Position numbers and translations under genes: made by a program. DNA of 64,000 bases from Candidatus Thioglobus sp. GTDB taxonomy: Bacteria > Pseudomonadota > Gammaproteobacteria > PS1 > Pseudothioglobaceae. Shown here in pieces: positions 13,926 to 23,567 of the stretch (within the stretch, counting starts at the first letter, position 1; each line of letters begins with the position of its first letter). Where the stretch lies: NCBI GenBank assembly GCA_028345055.1, contig JAOMCO010000001.1:99437-163436 (forward strand), in the 5' to 3' direction. A model generated the notes under the pieces. It saw nothing but the letters and a program-made list of their open reading frames with translations, was not told the origin of the DNA and did not search any database.

Positions 13926-15477
13926 TTGAAAAATATTCTTCTAAAAATTGATCAAAACTTATTTTTTTATCAGATTCTATTTCATGTTGCTTTTCAGTTG
14001 AGAGTATTTTGAGTTTTTCTAACTCTGAAAAGTAACCATCACTTATTTTGGTATCTTTATATAATTTTTGGTATTTGTGGCTGAACTGATCTGTATATTC
14101 AAAAAAACCTTTTTCCTCGATTTTCATTTCATTAAGCATTTGAGCTGATGGTGTTAGGTCTGGATTATTAATCCTAGCTGAGATTTTATTGACCGAAGTC
14201 TTATGGCTTTTACTTAAAAGAGCCGAGCAATCATTAATATTACTCAGGATTACTTCACCCCAACTATTTAACTTCAACTCTTTACTATTTTGTTTTAGTT
14301 TAATCCCTGGCTCTCTTCCTCTGTGGGCAACTAAATTCGCATTAATATCTATTTCATTAATCTCAGAAGAAGAAATAGCTGGTGAGTCCTCTAATAGGCA
14401 ATACAACATAAAAGCCTCGAGGAATTCTATCTGTTCTGTATCAATGCCATCCTTCATAAGAGGATTTACATCGAGTGATCTAAGTTCAACATAGCCAACA
14501 CCAGAATTTAAAAGGGCATTTAAAGGCCTATCATTTCCATTTATTATTGGTTTGGGCCTGACTGAAGAATAATATTCATTTGCAATTTGAAGGATATTGG
14601 TATTTAATTGAAGATACTCACCATTTTTTTTAATTCCAATTGCTTCAAAGTCCTCACAATTGCTTTGCATAGCTGCTCTGAGACTATAAATATATTGACG
14701 TAAACTATTATAATTGGCCTTGATACCTTTTTTATCCTCCTGGGTGTTTTGATATCCAATATCGCCCATTCTTAAAGAAGTAGCATATGGAAGATACAAA
14801 GTATTATCATCAAATTCTTCCAGGTCATGCTCATGATAATCTTGCATAAAAGATTTACAGACCGTAGCTGAAGCACCAAACAAATAAGTAATTATCCAGC
14901 CAAATCTCAAAATATTTCGGGTCAGCCCCATATAGTGCTGACTTATAAATCTTGTAGAGTCTAGTTTACTTGTTGGAGCTAAGGTTTTTTGATAGGAGCT
15001 CCAAAAATCTAATGAGAATGAATAATTAAAGTGAATTCCAGCGATGGCTTGCATAACGCTTCCATATCGATTAGCAAGGCCACGTCGGTAGACTGTCTTC
15101 ATTTGTCCGAGATTAGATTCTCCATAATAAGCTATAGGAATATTAGTTTTACCTCTTAAGATGCAGGGCATACTTGCAGGCCAGAAGCGCTCAGTGGGTG
15201 GCAAATGATTATTAACATAATGATTTATTTTAGATAACTCACCTATTGCGTTTTTGGCACCTGTAGTTGGTTGGGTAACTATTTCAACTAAGGCTTCACT
15301 GAAGTCTGTTGTAATTTTAGGATGAGTCAATGCCGAACCAAAACTTTTTGGATGTGGTGTTTGAGCAATACTCCCATCCTCAGAAACTCGAAGGCCTTCC
15401 TTTTCTAATCCAATTAAATTTTCACCTAGGGTATCTTTAAAGGAATCGAGTGAATTAATTTTCTCTTGAAGACTCAC
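13915..15477 (-). CDS. gshA: Glutamate-cysteine ligase
   Basis: First step of glutathione synthesis: ATP-dependent joining of L-glutamate (gamma-carboxyl) and L-cysteine. 520 aa, against about 518 in E. coli, so full length and of the gammaproteobacterial type. Recognisable segments are GLEKEGLRV near the N-terminus (metal/ATP-binding Glu), THPKITTDFSEALVEIVT, FWPASMPC, a GIHFNYSF strand and YVELRSLDVNP. It overlaps mnmE by 11 bp on the same strand, so the two are probably cotranscribed. Glutaredoxin 3 and the peroxide-response gene yaaA lie within 2.2 kb, giving a loose thiol/oxidative-stress neighbourhood. Confidence 0.95.
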   Translation of the reverse strand: MSLQEKINSLDSFKDTLGENLIGLEKEGLRVSEDGSIAQTPHPKSFGSALTHPKITTDFSEALVEIVTQPTTGAKNAIGELSKINHYVNNHLPPTERFWPASMPCILRGKTNIPIAYYGESNLGQMKTVYRRGLANRYGSVMQAIAGIHFNYSFSLDFWSSYQKTLAPTSKLDSTRFISQHYMGLTRNILRFGWIITYLFGASATVCKSFMQDYHEHDLEEFDDNTLYLPYATSLRMGDIGYQNTQEDKKGIKANYNSLRQYIYSLRAAMQSNCEDFEAIGIKKNGEYLQLNTNILQIANEYYSSVRPKPIINGNDRPLNALLNSGVGYVELRSLDVNPLMKDGIDTEQIEFLEAFMLYCLLEDSPAISSSEINEIDINANLVAHRGREPGIKLKQNSKELKLNSWGEVILSNINDCSALLSKSHKTSVNKISARINNPDLTPSAQMLNEMKIEEKGFFEYTDQFSHKYQKLYKDTKISDGYFSELEKLKILSTEKQHEIESDKKISFDQFLEEYFSSDS

Positions 15478-15569
15478 TTGCTTATCTCAAAAAATAAAGT
15501 ACTTATTTTACCTCGGTCTCATGAGAGCGGAGATAATAGAAAGACATCTATAAAATAACATTAATATTG

Positions 15570-16496
15570 ATGCAGCAAAAAAATATGGTTGAAGTGGTAG
15601 TTGGAGTAATTCGTAATCTATCTGAAGATATATTCATTACCAAACGTCAGAAAAATCAATTTATGCCTGGCTTTTGGGAGCTTCCTGGAGGTAAAGTAGA
15701 AAATAATGAGGATCACTCCTCTGCTCTAATTCGGGAAATATTTGAGGAGACAGGGATTAAGATTGAGAAGTGTAGCCTGATTCAGACTATTCAACAGCAA
15801 TATCCTGAAAAGATGGTCAATCTATCAGTCTATCTTATTGATCAATACTCTGGAATACCAGTTGGCAAAGAAGGTCAAGAGTTTTCGTGGTGCAGTATAG
15901 AAAAGTTTTCAGAGTATAAACTTTTACCAACGATGTTGAAAATTATAAAGCGGATCTCGCTTCCATCTAGCTATTGGATTACTCCCAATAATCATGATTC
16001 TAGCTCTATTCTGGAACAATGCAGTCTGCATCTTTCCCAGGGAATTAAGATGATACAACTAAGAAGTAAAGTGAAACTAAATAAAAACTACATAGAAAAA
16101 TTTAATAGACTGTGTGAATTAAATCAAGCGAAACTTATTCTTAATATGCCCAAAATGGCTTTTGAAGAACCCTGTGATGGATGGCACTTAAACACTAAAG
16201 AGTTAATGGCACTCTCATCAAGGGAACTTCCTAGTGAGAAACTTTTTGGAGCTTCAACTCATAATCTGGAGGAAGCAATGCACGCTGAAAAAAACTCACT
16301 AGATTATATTAGCCTCTCACCAATTAATGAAACTCTCTCTCACCCAAATACTAAGGCTCTTGGATGGAATAAAGCATCTGAGATTATTAATCAATGCAAA
16401 ATTCCAATTTATCTACTCGGAGGTATGGATCAATACTCTATGAATCATGCATTAAGTATTGGTGCACAAGGCATTGCAGGTATCAGAGAAATTTAA
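15570..16496 (+). CDS. Nudix hydrolase fused to a ThiE-like domain (MutT-type)
   Basis: About 308 aa. Residues 1-130 are a MutT-like Nudix domain with the full Nudix box (G-KVENN-E-DHSSALI-REIFEETGI), preceded by GFWELPG; such domains hydrolyse oxidised nucleotides such as 8-oxo-dGTP. Residues about 135-308 resemble thiamine-phosphate synthase (TIM barrel; KMIQLRSK, LFGASTHNLEE, DYISLSPI, PIYLLGGM). Nudix-ThiE fusions of this form are known in many Gammaproteobacteria, and the second domain's activity is unclear. It starts at ATG 15570; a TTG one codon upstream is also in frame. The 3' end overlaps the convergent grxC by 4 bp. Divergent from gshA. Confidence 0.88.
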   Translation: MQQKNMVEVVVGVIRNLSEDIFITKRQKNQFMPGFWELPGGKVENNEDHSSALIREIFEETGIKIEKCSLIQTIQQQYPEKMVNLSVYLIDQYSGIPVGKEGQEFSWCSIEKFSEYKLLPTMLKIIKRISLPSSYWITPNNHDSSSILEQCSLHLSQGIKMIQLRSKVKLNKNYIEKFNRLCELNQAKLILNMPKMAFEEPCDGWHLNTKELMALSSRELPSEKLFGASTHNLEEAMHAEKNSLDYISLSPINETLSHPNTKALGWNKASEIINQCKIPIYLLGGMDQYSMNHALSIGAQGIAGIREI

Positions 16497-16759
16497 AGTG
16501 GGGATCCAGTAATCTCAAGAAATTTCTCTTGAATATCCTCTTTACTCATTTCTACTAGACCATCAGAACCACCTCTGCAAAGCAGAGTGTCATTTACGAA
16601 AATCTGTGGGACTGTTCTAAAACCTGATTTAACAAAAAAATCTCGCGCATCACTATCTTCTTGAATGTTAAGAGTTTCATACTCTATATCTAGATTATCA
16701 AGATAGTTCTTAGCCCTAGTGCAGTAAAAACAGGAGTGAGAAGTATATACTTTAATCAT
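16493..16759 (-). CDS. grxC: Glutaredoxin 3
   Basis: 88 aa, the length of GrxC. A single thioredoxin-fold domain with the active site CFYC (residues 11-14), the cis-Pro segment TVPQIFV and the glutathione-binding GGSDGL motif. It reduces protein and mixed glutathione disulfides, using glutathione whose synthesis begins with gshA nearby. The stop overlaps the convergent Nudix gene by 4 bp. Confidence 0.94.
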   Translation of the reverse strand: MIKVYTSHSCFYCTRAKNYLDNLDIEYETLNIQEDSDARDFFVKSGFRTVPQIFVNDTLLCRGGSDGLVEMSKEDIQEKFLEITGSPL

Positions 16760-16849
16760 ATATTTGACTGAACATCACGTATTTGGCCAAAATGATACCA
16801 GCATATCAATTTTATATCACTAGTGAAAATATGAAAAATGTTTAAAACA

Positions 16850-17602
16850 TCAACCTCTTAAGAACACCCAGGATGAATCAGTTGAAAGTTCTTTATCAAA
16901 ACGATAACCTTCATCTGAAAAATCTTTTAAGGCCTCTGGGCTCTCTAGCCTATTTCTTATGATGTAATTAACCATTAATCCTCTGGCTCTTTTTGCATAA
17001 ATCCCAATAACTTTATAGCTATCTCCTTTTTTTTCTTTGAATACAATATCCAAGATATTAGCATTGAGAGTTTTTTTATCAATCGCTTTAATGTATTCAT
17101 TAGATGCAAGATTAATAATTAAATCTGGTTCATCATCATTAAGAACACTGCTTATTTCTGACCCCCAGTAGTCATATAGGTCTCCCCCTTTAGCATTGCT
17201 GAGTTTTGTTCCCATTTCTAGCCGATAGGGTTGTATCAAATCAAGTGGCCTAACAACTCCATATAGTCCAGAAAGCATCCTAACTTTGCCTTGAGCAAAT
17301 TCTAAATCTTCACTAGATAATTCAGGTGCATTTATTCCATTATAGACATCGCCTTTAAAGGCAAGGATTGCCTGTTTTGCATTATCAAGTGTAAATGGTA
17401 ATTTAAACTTTTGGAATCGATCAAAATTCAATGCTGATAATTTTTCACTCAATGACATCAGTTTTGAAATTTGGGATTTACTTTTGTTTTTAAGAATTCC
17501 AATTAACTCATCTGAACTGTCTATTTGCCTAGTTTGAGTAAAAAAATCAATATTACACTGAGAAAAATCTTGTGTTTTTGAGGGTGAAATAACAGCTAAC
17601 AT
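16850..17602 (-). CDS. yaaA: Peroxide stress protein YaaA (DUF328/UPF0246)
   Basis: 250 aa, normal family length. Family hallmarks are the start MLAVISPSKTQDF, the segment AFKGDVYNG, MLSGLYGVVRPLDLIQPYRLEMGTK-type core (broken here at 20 residues), and NLASNEY. E. coli YaaA lowers free iron during hydrogen peroxide stress and binds DNA. Monocistronic here, divergent from gltB, with 90 bp to grxC downstream. Confidence 0.93.
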   Translation of the reverse strand: MLAVISPSKTQDFSQCNIDFFTQTRQIDSSDELIGILKNKSKSQISKLMSLSEKLSALNFDRFQKFKLPFTLDNAKQAILAFKGDVYNGINAPELSSEDLEFAQGKVRMLSGLYGVVRPLDLIQPYRLEMGTKLSNAKGGDLYDYWGSEISSVLNDDEPDLIINLASNEYIKAIDKKTLNANILDIVFKEKKGDSYKVIGIYAKRARGLMVNYIIRNRLESPEALKDFSDEGYRFDKELSTDSSWVFLRG

Positions 17603-17732
17603 ATTAGTAGGAAAATAGAATAATTCTACCTTATAATCCTTATCATAGCAATATATGTCGGTAAATTTGAACTTTAAATAACTACAGAAATAAGGTATTA
17701 TTACAGGTCCGTCGGAATTCGTTTTAGACTCA

Positions 17733-20700
17733 ATGTTTATGAAGAAGAAGCAATTACATTTGCCAAAAGCGCGTGGGCTCTATGACCCCAGCAATGAAAA
17801 GGAAAACTGTGGGGTTGGATTTATCGCCAATCTTAAAAGCAACTCATCGCATCAAATTACGCAAGATGCACTTGAGATGTTAACAAGAATGGATCATCGT
17901 GGTGCTTGCGGATGTGAAGCAAATACCGGCGATGGAGCTGGCATTCTTACTGATATACCTCATGAATTTTTCTCATTAGAAATTAAAAAGCTTTTTGGAG
18001 CAAGTGTGACACCTGGCAATTATGGTGTTGGTAATATTTTCTTACCCCAAGATCAAAAAGAAAGAGACTATTGCATTTCTTTAGTTGAAAAAATAATTAT
18101 AGATGAAGGTCAATCTTTAATTGGCTGGAGAGATGTTCCTATTGACTCAAAATTAGCCAATATAGGTGATACAGCTCGTGAGTCTCAACCTGAAATAAAG
18201 CAACTAATTATTGAAAATAATAATAATTTGGATCAAGATGCTTTTGAGGCAATCCTCTATGTCATTCGTAAAAATATATCAAAAATAATCCGAACAGATA
18301 AATCCATTTCACAGGCTTTGATGTTCTATGTATGCAGTTTGTCTACTAGAGTAATCATCTATAAAGGAATGTTGATGGGATCTCAATTATTAGACTTTTA
18401 TACTGACCTTGATAATGAGAAATTCAGCACTTATTTAGCAATGGTACACTCACGCTTCTCTACAAATACTTTCCCCTCATGGGACAGAGCTCAGCCATGT
18501 AGATTTATGGCACATAACGGTGAAATCAATACTCGCCAAGGTAATTATAATTGGATGAGAGCAAGAGAAGGAGTTCTAGAAAGTGATATTTTTGGTGATA
18601 ATCTATCCAAAACTCTACCTGTCATTGAAACAGAAGTTTCTGACTCTGGAAGCTTTGATAATGTCCTAGAGTTTTTATTGATGAATGGAAGATCACTTCA
18701 AGAAGCTGTATTAATGATGGTTCCAGAAGCTTGGCAAAATGATACAGAAATGAGTTCTGAGAAAAAAGCATTTTATGAATACTTTTCAAATGTTATGGAG
18801 CCATGGGATGGACCAGCATCTATTGCATTTACTGATGGACGCTATATTGGAGCTGTTCTTGATAGAAATGGACTCAGACCATCTCGCTATTACATAACTC
18901 ATGACGATCGAGTAATCATGGCTTCAGAAGTTGGTGTTGTGGATGTTGCAACAAATAATGTAAAAACAAAAGGTAGGCTCAGACCTGGAAAAATGTTTCT
19001 TGTTGACTTTAATAAAGGTCAGCTAATTGATGATGATGAGATTAAGAATAGCTTTGCTAAAAAGAATCCTTATGCTGACTGGTTAAATAATCAAAAGATT
19101 GTACTTAAAGATCTTAGCTCAAAGTATGACTCCAAAGGTTTCTATCCAGACTCACTGGTCAATCGACTTAAAGCATTTGGTTACAGCACAGAAACTCTTC
19201 AATTTATGTTGCTGCCTCTGGTCAGTGAACTTAGAGATCCAGTTGGCTCAATGGGAAACGACTCTGCTCTAGCCTGCTTATCTGATCATTCAAGAATTAT
19301 ATATGACTACTTTAAGCAGCTCTTTGCTCAAGTTACGAACCCTGCGATTGATTCAATTAGAGAAGAAGTCGTTATGTCTTTGAGCTGTTCTATAGGACCT
19401 GAGGGTAATTTATTGTCTAACAAAGAGGCAAATGCACATCGATTGGTAGTTGACCATCCTATCTTAACTAATGAAGAAATGACGTCACTTCATCATTGTA
19501 ACCATAGAGGATGGACAAGCAAGACAATTGATATTACTTATGAGACTAATAGTAATCATAATTTAAATGATATGCTTGACTCTATATGTGAAAAAAGTAC
19601 GCAAGCAATCGAAGATGGCCATAGCTTAGTTATCTTGTCAGACAGGAATATCAATTCTACTCGAAATGCTGTTAGCTCTCTTCTTGCATCCTCTGCAGTT
19701 CATAGACATTTAGTTGCTAATCATAAGCGAACTCAAGTAGGAATCATAGTTGAAACTGGAGAAGCAAGAGAAGTTCATCACTTTTGCCTTTTAACCGGAT
19801 TTGGTGCAGATGCTGTCAATCCATATCTGGCTTTTGAAGCATTATGGCAGGCTAGAAGAGATAAATTAATTAATTTAACTGATGATGATGCGGTCGTTAA
19901 ATCATATCGTAAAGCAATTGCCAAAGGCATGTTGAAAGTTATGGCAAAAATGGGTATTTCAACTCTTGCATCATACAAAGGGGCTCAAATTTTTGAAGCA
20001 GTTGGTCTTTCAAATGAAGTTATGAATAAGTGCTTTTTTGAAACCGCAAGTCGAATCAGTGGTGTAGGTTTTGATGTAATTCAGCAAGAATCTGAAGCGC
20101 AACATAAAAAAGCATTTTTAACAAAATCACTTGATAATCTTGGCCACTACCATTGGAGAAGTGGTGGAGAAAAACATATGTGGGAACCACAGACAATTAC
20201 TTCTTTGCAGCAAGCTGCTAGAGGCAATGATCGGAATGCATATTGGGAATTTTCTAAAAAATCTAATGAAGAAGGAACCAGAAACTGTACTCTTCGTGGC
20301 CTTATGTCGTTCAAAGATGGAAAGTCAATTGATATTGAAAAAGTTGAACCTGCAAAAGAAATAGTTAAAAGATTTGTTACTGGAGCAATGAGTTTTGGAT
20401 CAATATCTGCTGAATCGCATGAGTCCCTAGCAATAGCAATGAATCGTATTGGTGGCAAGTCTAATACTGGCGAAGGAGGGGAAGACTCTAAACGCTGGAC
20501 TCCAGATGCTAATGGTGATTCAAGACGAAGTGCCATTAAACAAGTAGCCTCAGGCCGATTTGGAGTTACTATTGATTATCTGAATAATGCTGATGAACTT
20601 CAAATTAAAGTTTCTCAAGGAGCTAAACCAGGAGAAGGGGGGGAGCTTCCAGGCGGCAAAGTTGATGAAGGAATTGCAAAAATTCGGTGCTCCACCGCTG

Positions 20701-22256
20701 GAGTAGGATTGATTAGTCCTCCACCTCATCATGATATTTATTCAATTGAGGACCTTTCTCAACTCATCTTTGATCTTAAAAGATCAAATCCAGATGCTCG
20801 TATTAGTGTCAAACTAGTATCGGAAGTTGGTGTCGGTACCGTTGCTGCTGGAGTAACTAAAGCAAAATCTGACCATATCGTTATTGCTGGACATGATGGA
20901 GGAACTGGTGCCTCTCCTTTAACCTCTATCAAACACGCTGGACTGCCTTGGGAATTAGGTGTTGCCGAAACTCATCAAACTCTAGTCATGAATGATCTAA
21001 GATCAAGAGTAGTAATACAAACTGATGGGCAGCTTAAAACAGGAAGAGATGTTGCAATTGCTGCCTTATTAGGCGCTGAGGAATTTGGTTTTTCTACTGC
21101 TCCATTAATAACACTTGGTTGCATTATGATGCGCAAATGTCACTTAAATACCTGCCCAGTTGGTATTGCAACGCAAGACAAGGTACTACGTAAAAAATTT
21201 ACTGGAAAGCCTGAACATGTTGTTAATTATTTGTTTATGGTTGCTGAAGAATTACGAACTATTATGGCTCAACTAGGTTTTTCTCAATTGACTGACATGG
21301 TTGGAAGAGTTGATATGCTGGAGATGAATAAAGCGATAAACCACTGGAAGCAAGATTCTATAGATTTGAGTTCAATATTAACGCCAGCTGAAAACCTATT
21401 CAGAGATGCTGGAACTTATCAAAGTATTAAACAAGACCATCAGCTAGAGGAACAGTTAGACCTTGATTTAATTGAAAAGTCTAAAGAAGCCATTGAAAAT
21501 AATACAATAATTAAATTTAATTCTAACATTTCTAATGTTGATAGAGCAGTTGGAGCGATGTTATCATCACATATTGTAAAATCAAGAAATGGAAATAATC
21601 TTAAAGACGGCTCAATTCAGATCAATTTCCAAGGTTCGGCAGGTCAATCTTTTGGAGCTTTCCTTGCTCAAGGTATTACTTTATCTGTAGAAGGAGATGC
21701 AAATGATTATGTTGGTAAAGGTCTCTCAGGTGGTCGTGTTATTGTCTATCCACCAAAAGATTCAACTTACTCTCCAGAAAATGAAATTATTGCAGGAAAT
21801 GTTTGTGGCTATGGCGCAACGGGTGGTGAATTATATCTTTCGGGACAGGTCGCTGAGCGCTTCTGTGTTCGTAACTCTGGGCTAATTGCTATTGTAGAAG
21901 GAATTGGCGACCATGGCTGTGAATATATGACAGGTGGAAGAGCTGTGATTTTAGGTGAAGTTGGACGAAATTTTGGTGCAGGTATGAGTGGAGGCATTGC
22001 TTACGTTTATGACCAAAGTAAAAAACTAGAGGAAAGAGCAAATTCGGCTATGATTGACTTTGATCCAATGGATAACGAATCACTCTCTGAACTTCATAAA
22101 TTTACAAAAAAACATTTTCAATATACTGGATCAAAAATTGCTGGTAGAATTTTAGATAACTGGAATGTAGAAGTTAATCATTTTGTAAAAGTAATGCCAA
22201 AAGCATTAAAAGAAGTGCTTGCTGCTAAAGATAAAAAACATCTTAAAGCTATTTAA
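17733..22256 (+). CDS. gltB: Glutamate synthase (NADPH) large subunit
   Basis: 1507 aa. Converts glutamine and 2-oxoglutarate to two glutamates, the main ammonia-assimilation output with glutamine synthetase. It starts at ATG 17733; a second ATG lies two codons on. The mature N-terminal nucleophile is Cys27 in ENCGVGF, implying removal of a 26-residue propeptide. It has a class II amidotransferase domain (about 27-430), a central domain, the FMN-binding synthase domain (GEGGEDSKRW, KPGEGGELPGGKV, GHDGGTGASP), the iron-sulfur cysteines in CIMMRKCHLNTCPVG, and the C-terminal beta-helix (about 1250-1480; GGRVIVYPP, GGELYLSG). No small subunit (gltD) follows; the next gene is convergent and unrelated. 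Confidence 0.97.
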   Translation: MFMKKKQLHLPKARGLYDPSNEKENCGVGFIANLKSNSSHQITQDALEMLTRMDHRGACGCEANTGDGAGILTDIPHEFFSLEIKKLFGASVTPGNYGVGNIFLPQDQKERDYCISLVEKIIIDEGQSLIGWRDVPIDSKLANIGDTARESQPEIKQLIIENNNNLDQDAFEAILYVIRKNISKIIRTDKSISQALMFYVCSLSTRVIIYKGMLMGSQLLDFYTDLDNEKFSTYLAMVHSRFSTNTFPSWDRAQPCRFMAHNGEINTRQGNYNWMRAREGVLESDIFGDNLSKTLPVIETEVSDSGSFDNVLEFLLMNGRSLQEAVLMMVPEAWQNDTEMSSEKKAFYEYFSNVMEPWDGPASIAFTDGRYIGAVLDRNGLRPSRYYITHDDRVIMASEVGVVDVATNNVKTKGRLRPGKMFLVDFNKGQLIDDDEIKNSFAKKNPYADWLNNQKIVLKDLSSKYDSKGFYPDSLVNRLKAFGYSTETLQFMLLPLVSELRDPVGSMGNDSALACLSDHSRIIYDYFKQLFAQVTNPAIDSIREEVVMSLSCSIGPEGNLLSNKEANAHRLVVDHPILTNEEMTSLHHCNHRGWTSKTIDITYETNSNHNLNDMLDSICEKSTQAIEDGHSLVILSDRNINSTRNAVSSLLASSAVHRHLVANHKRTQVGIIVETGEAREVHHFCLLTGFGADAVNPYLAFEALWQARRDKLINLTDDDAVVKSYRKAIAKGMLKVMAKMGISTLASYKGAQIFEAVGLSNEVMNKCFFETASRISGVGFDVIQQESEAQHKKAFLTKSLDNLGHYHWRSGGEKHMWEPQTITSLQQAARGNDRNAYWEFSKKSNEEGTRNCTLRGLMSFKDGKSIDIEKVEPAKEIVKRFVTGAMSFGSISAESHESLAIAMNRIGGKSNTGEGGEDSKRWTPDANGDSRRSAIKQVASGRFGVTIDYLNNADELQIKVSQGAKPGEGGELPGGKVDEGIAKIRCSTAGVGLISPPPHHDIYSIEDLSQLIFDLKRSNPDARISVKLVSEVGVGTVAAGVTKAKSDHIVIAGHDGGTGASPLTSIKHAGLPWELGVAETHQTLVMNDLRSRVVIQTDGQLKTGRDVAIAALLGAEEFGFSTAPLITLGCIMMRKCHLNTCPVGIATQDKVLRKKFTGKPEHVVNYLFMVAEELRTIMAQLGFSQLTDMVGRVDMLEMNKAINHWKQDSIDLSSILTPAENLFRDAGTYQSIKQDHQLEEQLDLDLIEKSKEAIENNTIIKFNSNISNVDRAVGAMLSSHIVKSRNGNNLKDGSIQINFQGSAGQSFGAFLAQGITLSVEGDANDYVGKGLSGGRVIVYPPKDSTYSPENEIIAGNVCGYGATGGELYLSGQVAERFCVRNSGLIAIVEGIGDHGCEYMTGGRAVILGEVGRNFGAGMSGGIAYVYDQSKKLEERANSAMIDFDPMDNESLSELHKFTKKHFQYTGSKIAGRILDNWNVEVNHFVKVMPKALKEVLAAKDKKHLKAI

Positions 22257-22435
22257 ATTGATATTGCATCTATTACATCAGCGCTAACTCCCAACACGCC
22301 ATTAACGCCGTCTCCAACAATAGGTATAACAGAGATAACTGCTCCAGTTACTCTAATAGGAACAGTAACTACTTTAGTGAATACACAGCTAGATAATAAT
22401 AAAATCGATAAGCTTAATGCAATTAACCTTTTCAT
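22253..22435 (-). CDS. Small predicted lipoprotein
   Basis: 60 aa. N-terminal lipoprotein signal with lipobox LLSSC (Cys17), then a short mature part of about 44 residues rich in Val/Ile/Gly with VPIRVTGAVISVIPIVGDGV. Residue +2 after Cys is Val, so outer-membrane sorting is expected. I do not recognise a function; short gammaproteobacterial lipoproteins of this appearance exist as uncharacterised families. The start overlaps the folA stop by 4 bp (ATGA), supporting a real, translationally coupled gene. The stop overlaps the convergent gltB by 4 bp. Confidence 0.75.
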   Translation of the reverse strand: MKRLIALSLSILLLSSCVFTKVVTVPIRVTGAVISVIPIVGDGVNGVLGVSADVIDAISI

Positions 22436-22920
22436 TGGATTCTATCTAAAACAATAAAGTGATATGAGTAAGCATTTGAATCATCTTTTGGATGAGATTC
22501 ACAGCTCACTTGGTGCCATTTTATATGATCATAATTAGGAAAAAAAACATCTCCCTCAAACTGGCCATCAATCTTTGTTATGTAAAGCCTATTAATTTTT
22601 GGGAGAAGCTGATTACATAAACTTGCACCCCCAATAACCATAACCTCCTCATCACCTTTTGTAATCTCCAAAGCACTCTCTATACTCGAAACAACTTCAC
22701 ATCCAGGTATTGAAATTTCTATATTTCGAGTAATCACTATGTTCCTTCGATTTGGAAGTGGCCTTCCTATAGAATCATGAGTCTTTCTTCCCATTAATAT
22801 TGACTTTCCTGTGGTAAGTTTTTTGAAATAATCCAGGTCTGCTGGGAGATGCCACGGAAGCTGATTATTATTACCAATCAGACGGTTATCATCCATTGCC
22901 ACTACTATTGATAAGCGCAT
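22432..22920 (-). CDS. folA: Dihydrofolate reductase
   Basis: 162 aa, the usual size. Reduces dihydrofolate to tetrahydrofolate with NADPH. Starts MRLSIVVAMDDNRLIGNNN; the substrate-site LPWHLPADLDYFKK includes the catalytic Asp, followed by GRKTHDSIGRPLPNRRNIV (NADPH contact) and VIGGASL. It is divergent from the Maf gene with a 56-bp spacer and coupled to the small lipoprotein downstream. Confidence 0.96.
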   Translation of the reverse strand: MRLSIVVAMDDNRLIGNNNQLPWHLPADLDYFKKLTTGKSILMGRKTHDSIGRPLPNRRNIVITRNIEISIPGCEVVSSIESALEITKGDEEVMVIGGASLCNQLLPKINRLYITKIDGQFEGDVFFPNYDHIKWHQVSCESHPKDDSNAYSYHFIVLDRIQ

Positions 22921-22976
22921 TAATTCTGCCTGATTGAAGTAAAATATTAGATTATTTTACAATTTTTAATCTCTTA

Positions 22977-23567
22977 GTGTCACTCATTCTAGCCTCATCT
23001 TCGCCATTTAGAAAAGCTATTCTTGATAAGCTAGGACTTGACTTTGAAGTAATTGCCCCTAATATCAATGAATCTAGAAAAGTAAATGAATCACCCATTG
23101 ATTTGGTGACTCGCTTATCAAAAGAAAAAGCTTTGGCTGTATCTAAATCTCGCTCCGGTCTAATTATCGCCTCTGACCAAGTTGCGACTTTTGATGCTGG
23201 AGTTAGCTCTGATGATGTCATCCTAACTAAGCCACAGAATGAGAAAAATGCTTTCAATCAATTAAAGAAAAGTTCTGGAAAAACTGTAAATTTTATATCT
23301 GGGTTAGTTTTGATGAATACAAAGACCCTCAATACTCAGATTCATGTCGAACATTTCAAAGTTACATTTAGGACACTAACAGACAATCAAATTTTAAATT
23401 ACTTATCTAAAGAAGATGTCCTTAACTGTGCCGGTAGCTTCAAATCAGAAAGTTTAGGAATTGCATTATTTAATCAAATGGAAGGTAATGATCCCAATAG
23501 TCTTATTGGTCTCCCCACTATTCAATTAATTGATATGCTTGCAAAGGAAGATGTTCACATCCTATGA
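22977..23567 (+). CDS. Maf-family nucleotide pyrophosphatase (YceF type)
   Basis: 196 aa. House-cleaning hydrolase of modified nucleotides; YceF-type members act on 7-methyl-GTP. It has the family start ILASSSPFRKAIL, the ESRK-type motif, SDQVATFD with the catalytic Asp, and the GL-TF-RTLTD segment. The start is GTG at 22977. Its stop overlaps mfd by 4 bp (ATGA), so they form an operon. YceF rather than YhdE assignment is by overall feel of motifs, hence moderate certainty on subtype. Confidence 0.88.
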   Translation: MSLILASSSPFRKAILDKLGLDFEVIAPNINESRKVNESPIDLVTRLSKEKALAVSKSRSGLIIASDQVATFDAGVSSDDVILTKPQNEKNAFNQLKKSSGKTVNFISGLVLMNTKTLNTQIHVEHFKVTFRTLTDNQILNYLSKEDVLNCAGSFKSESLGIALFNQMEGNDPNSLIGLPTIQLIDMLAKEDVHIL

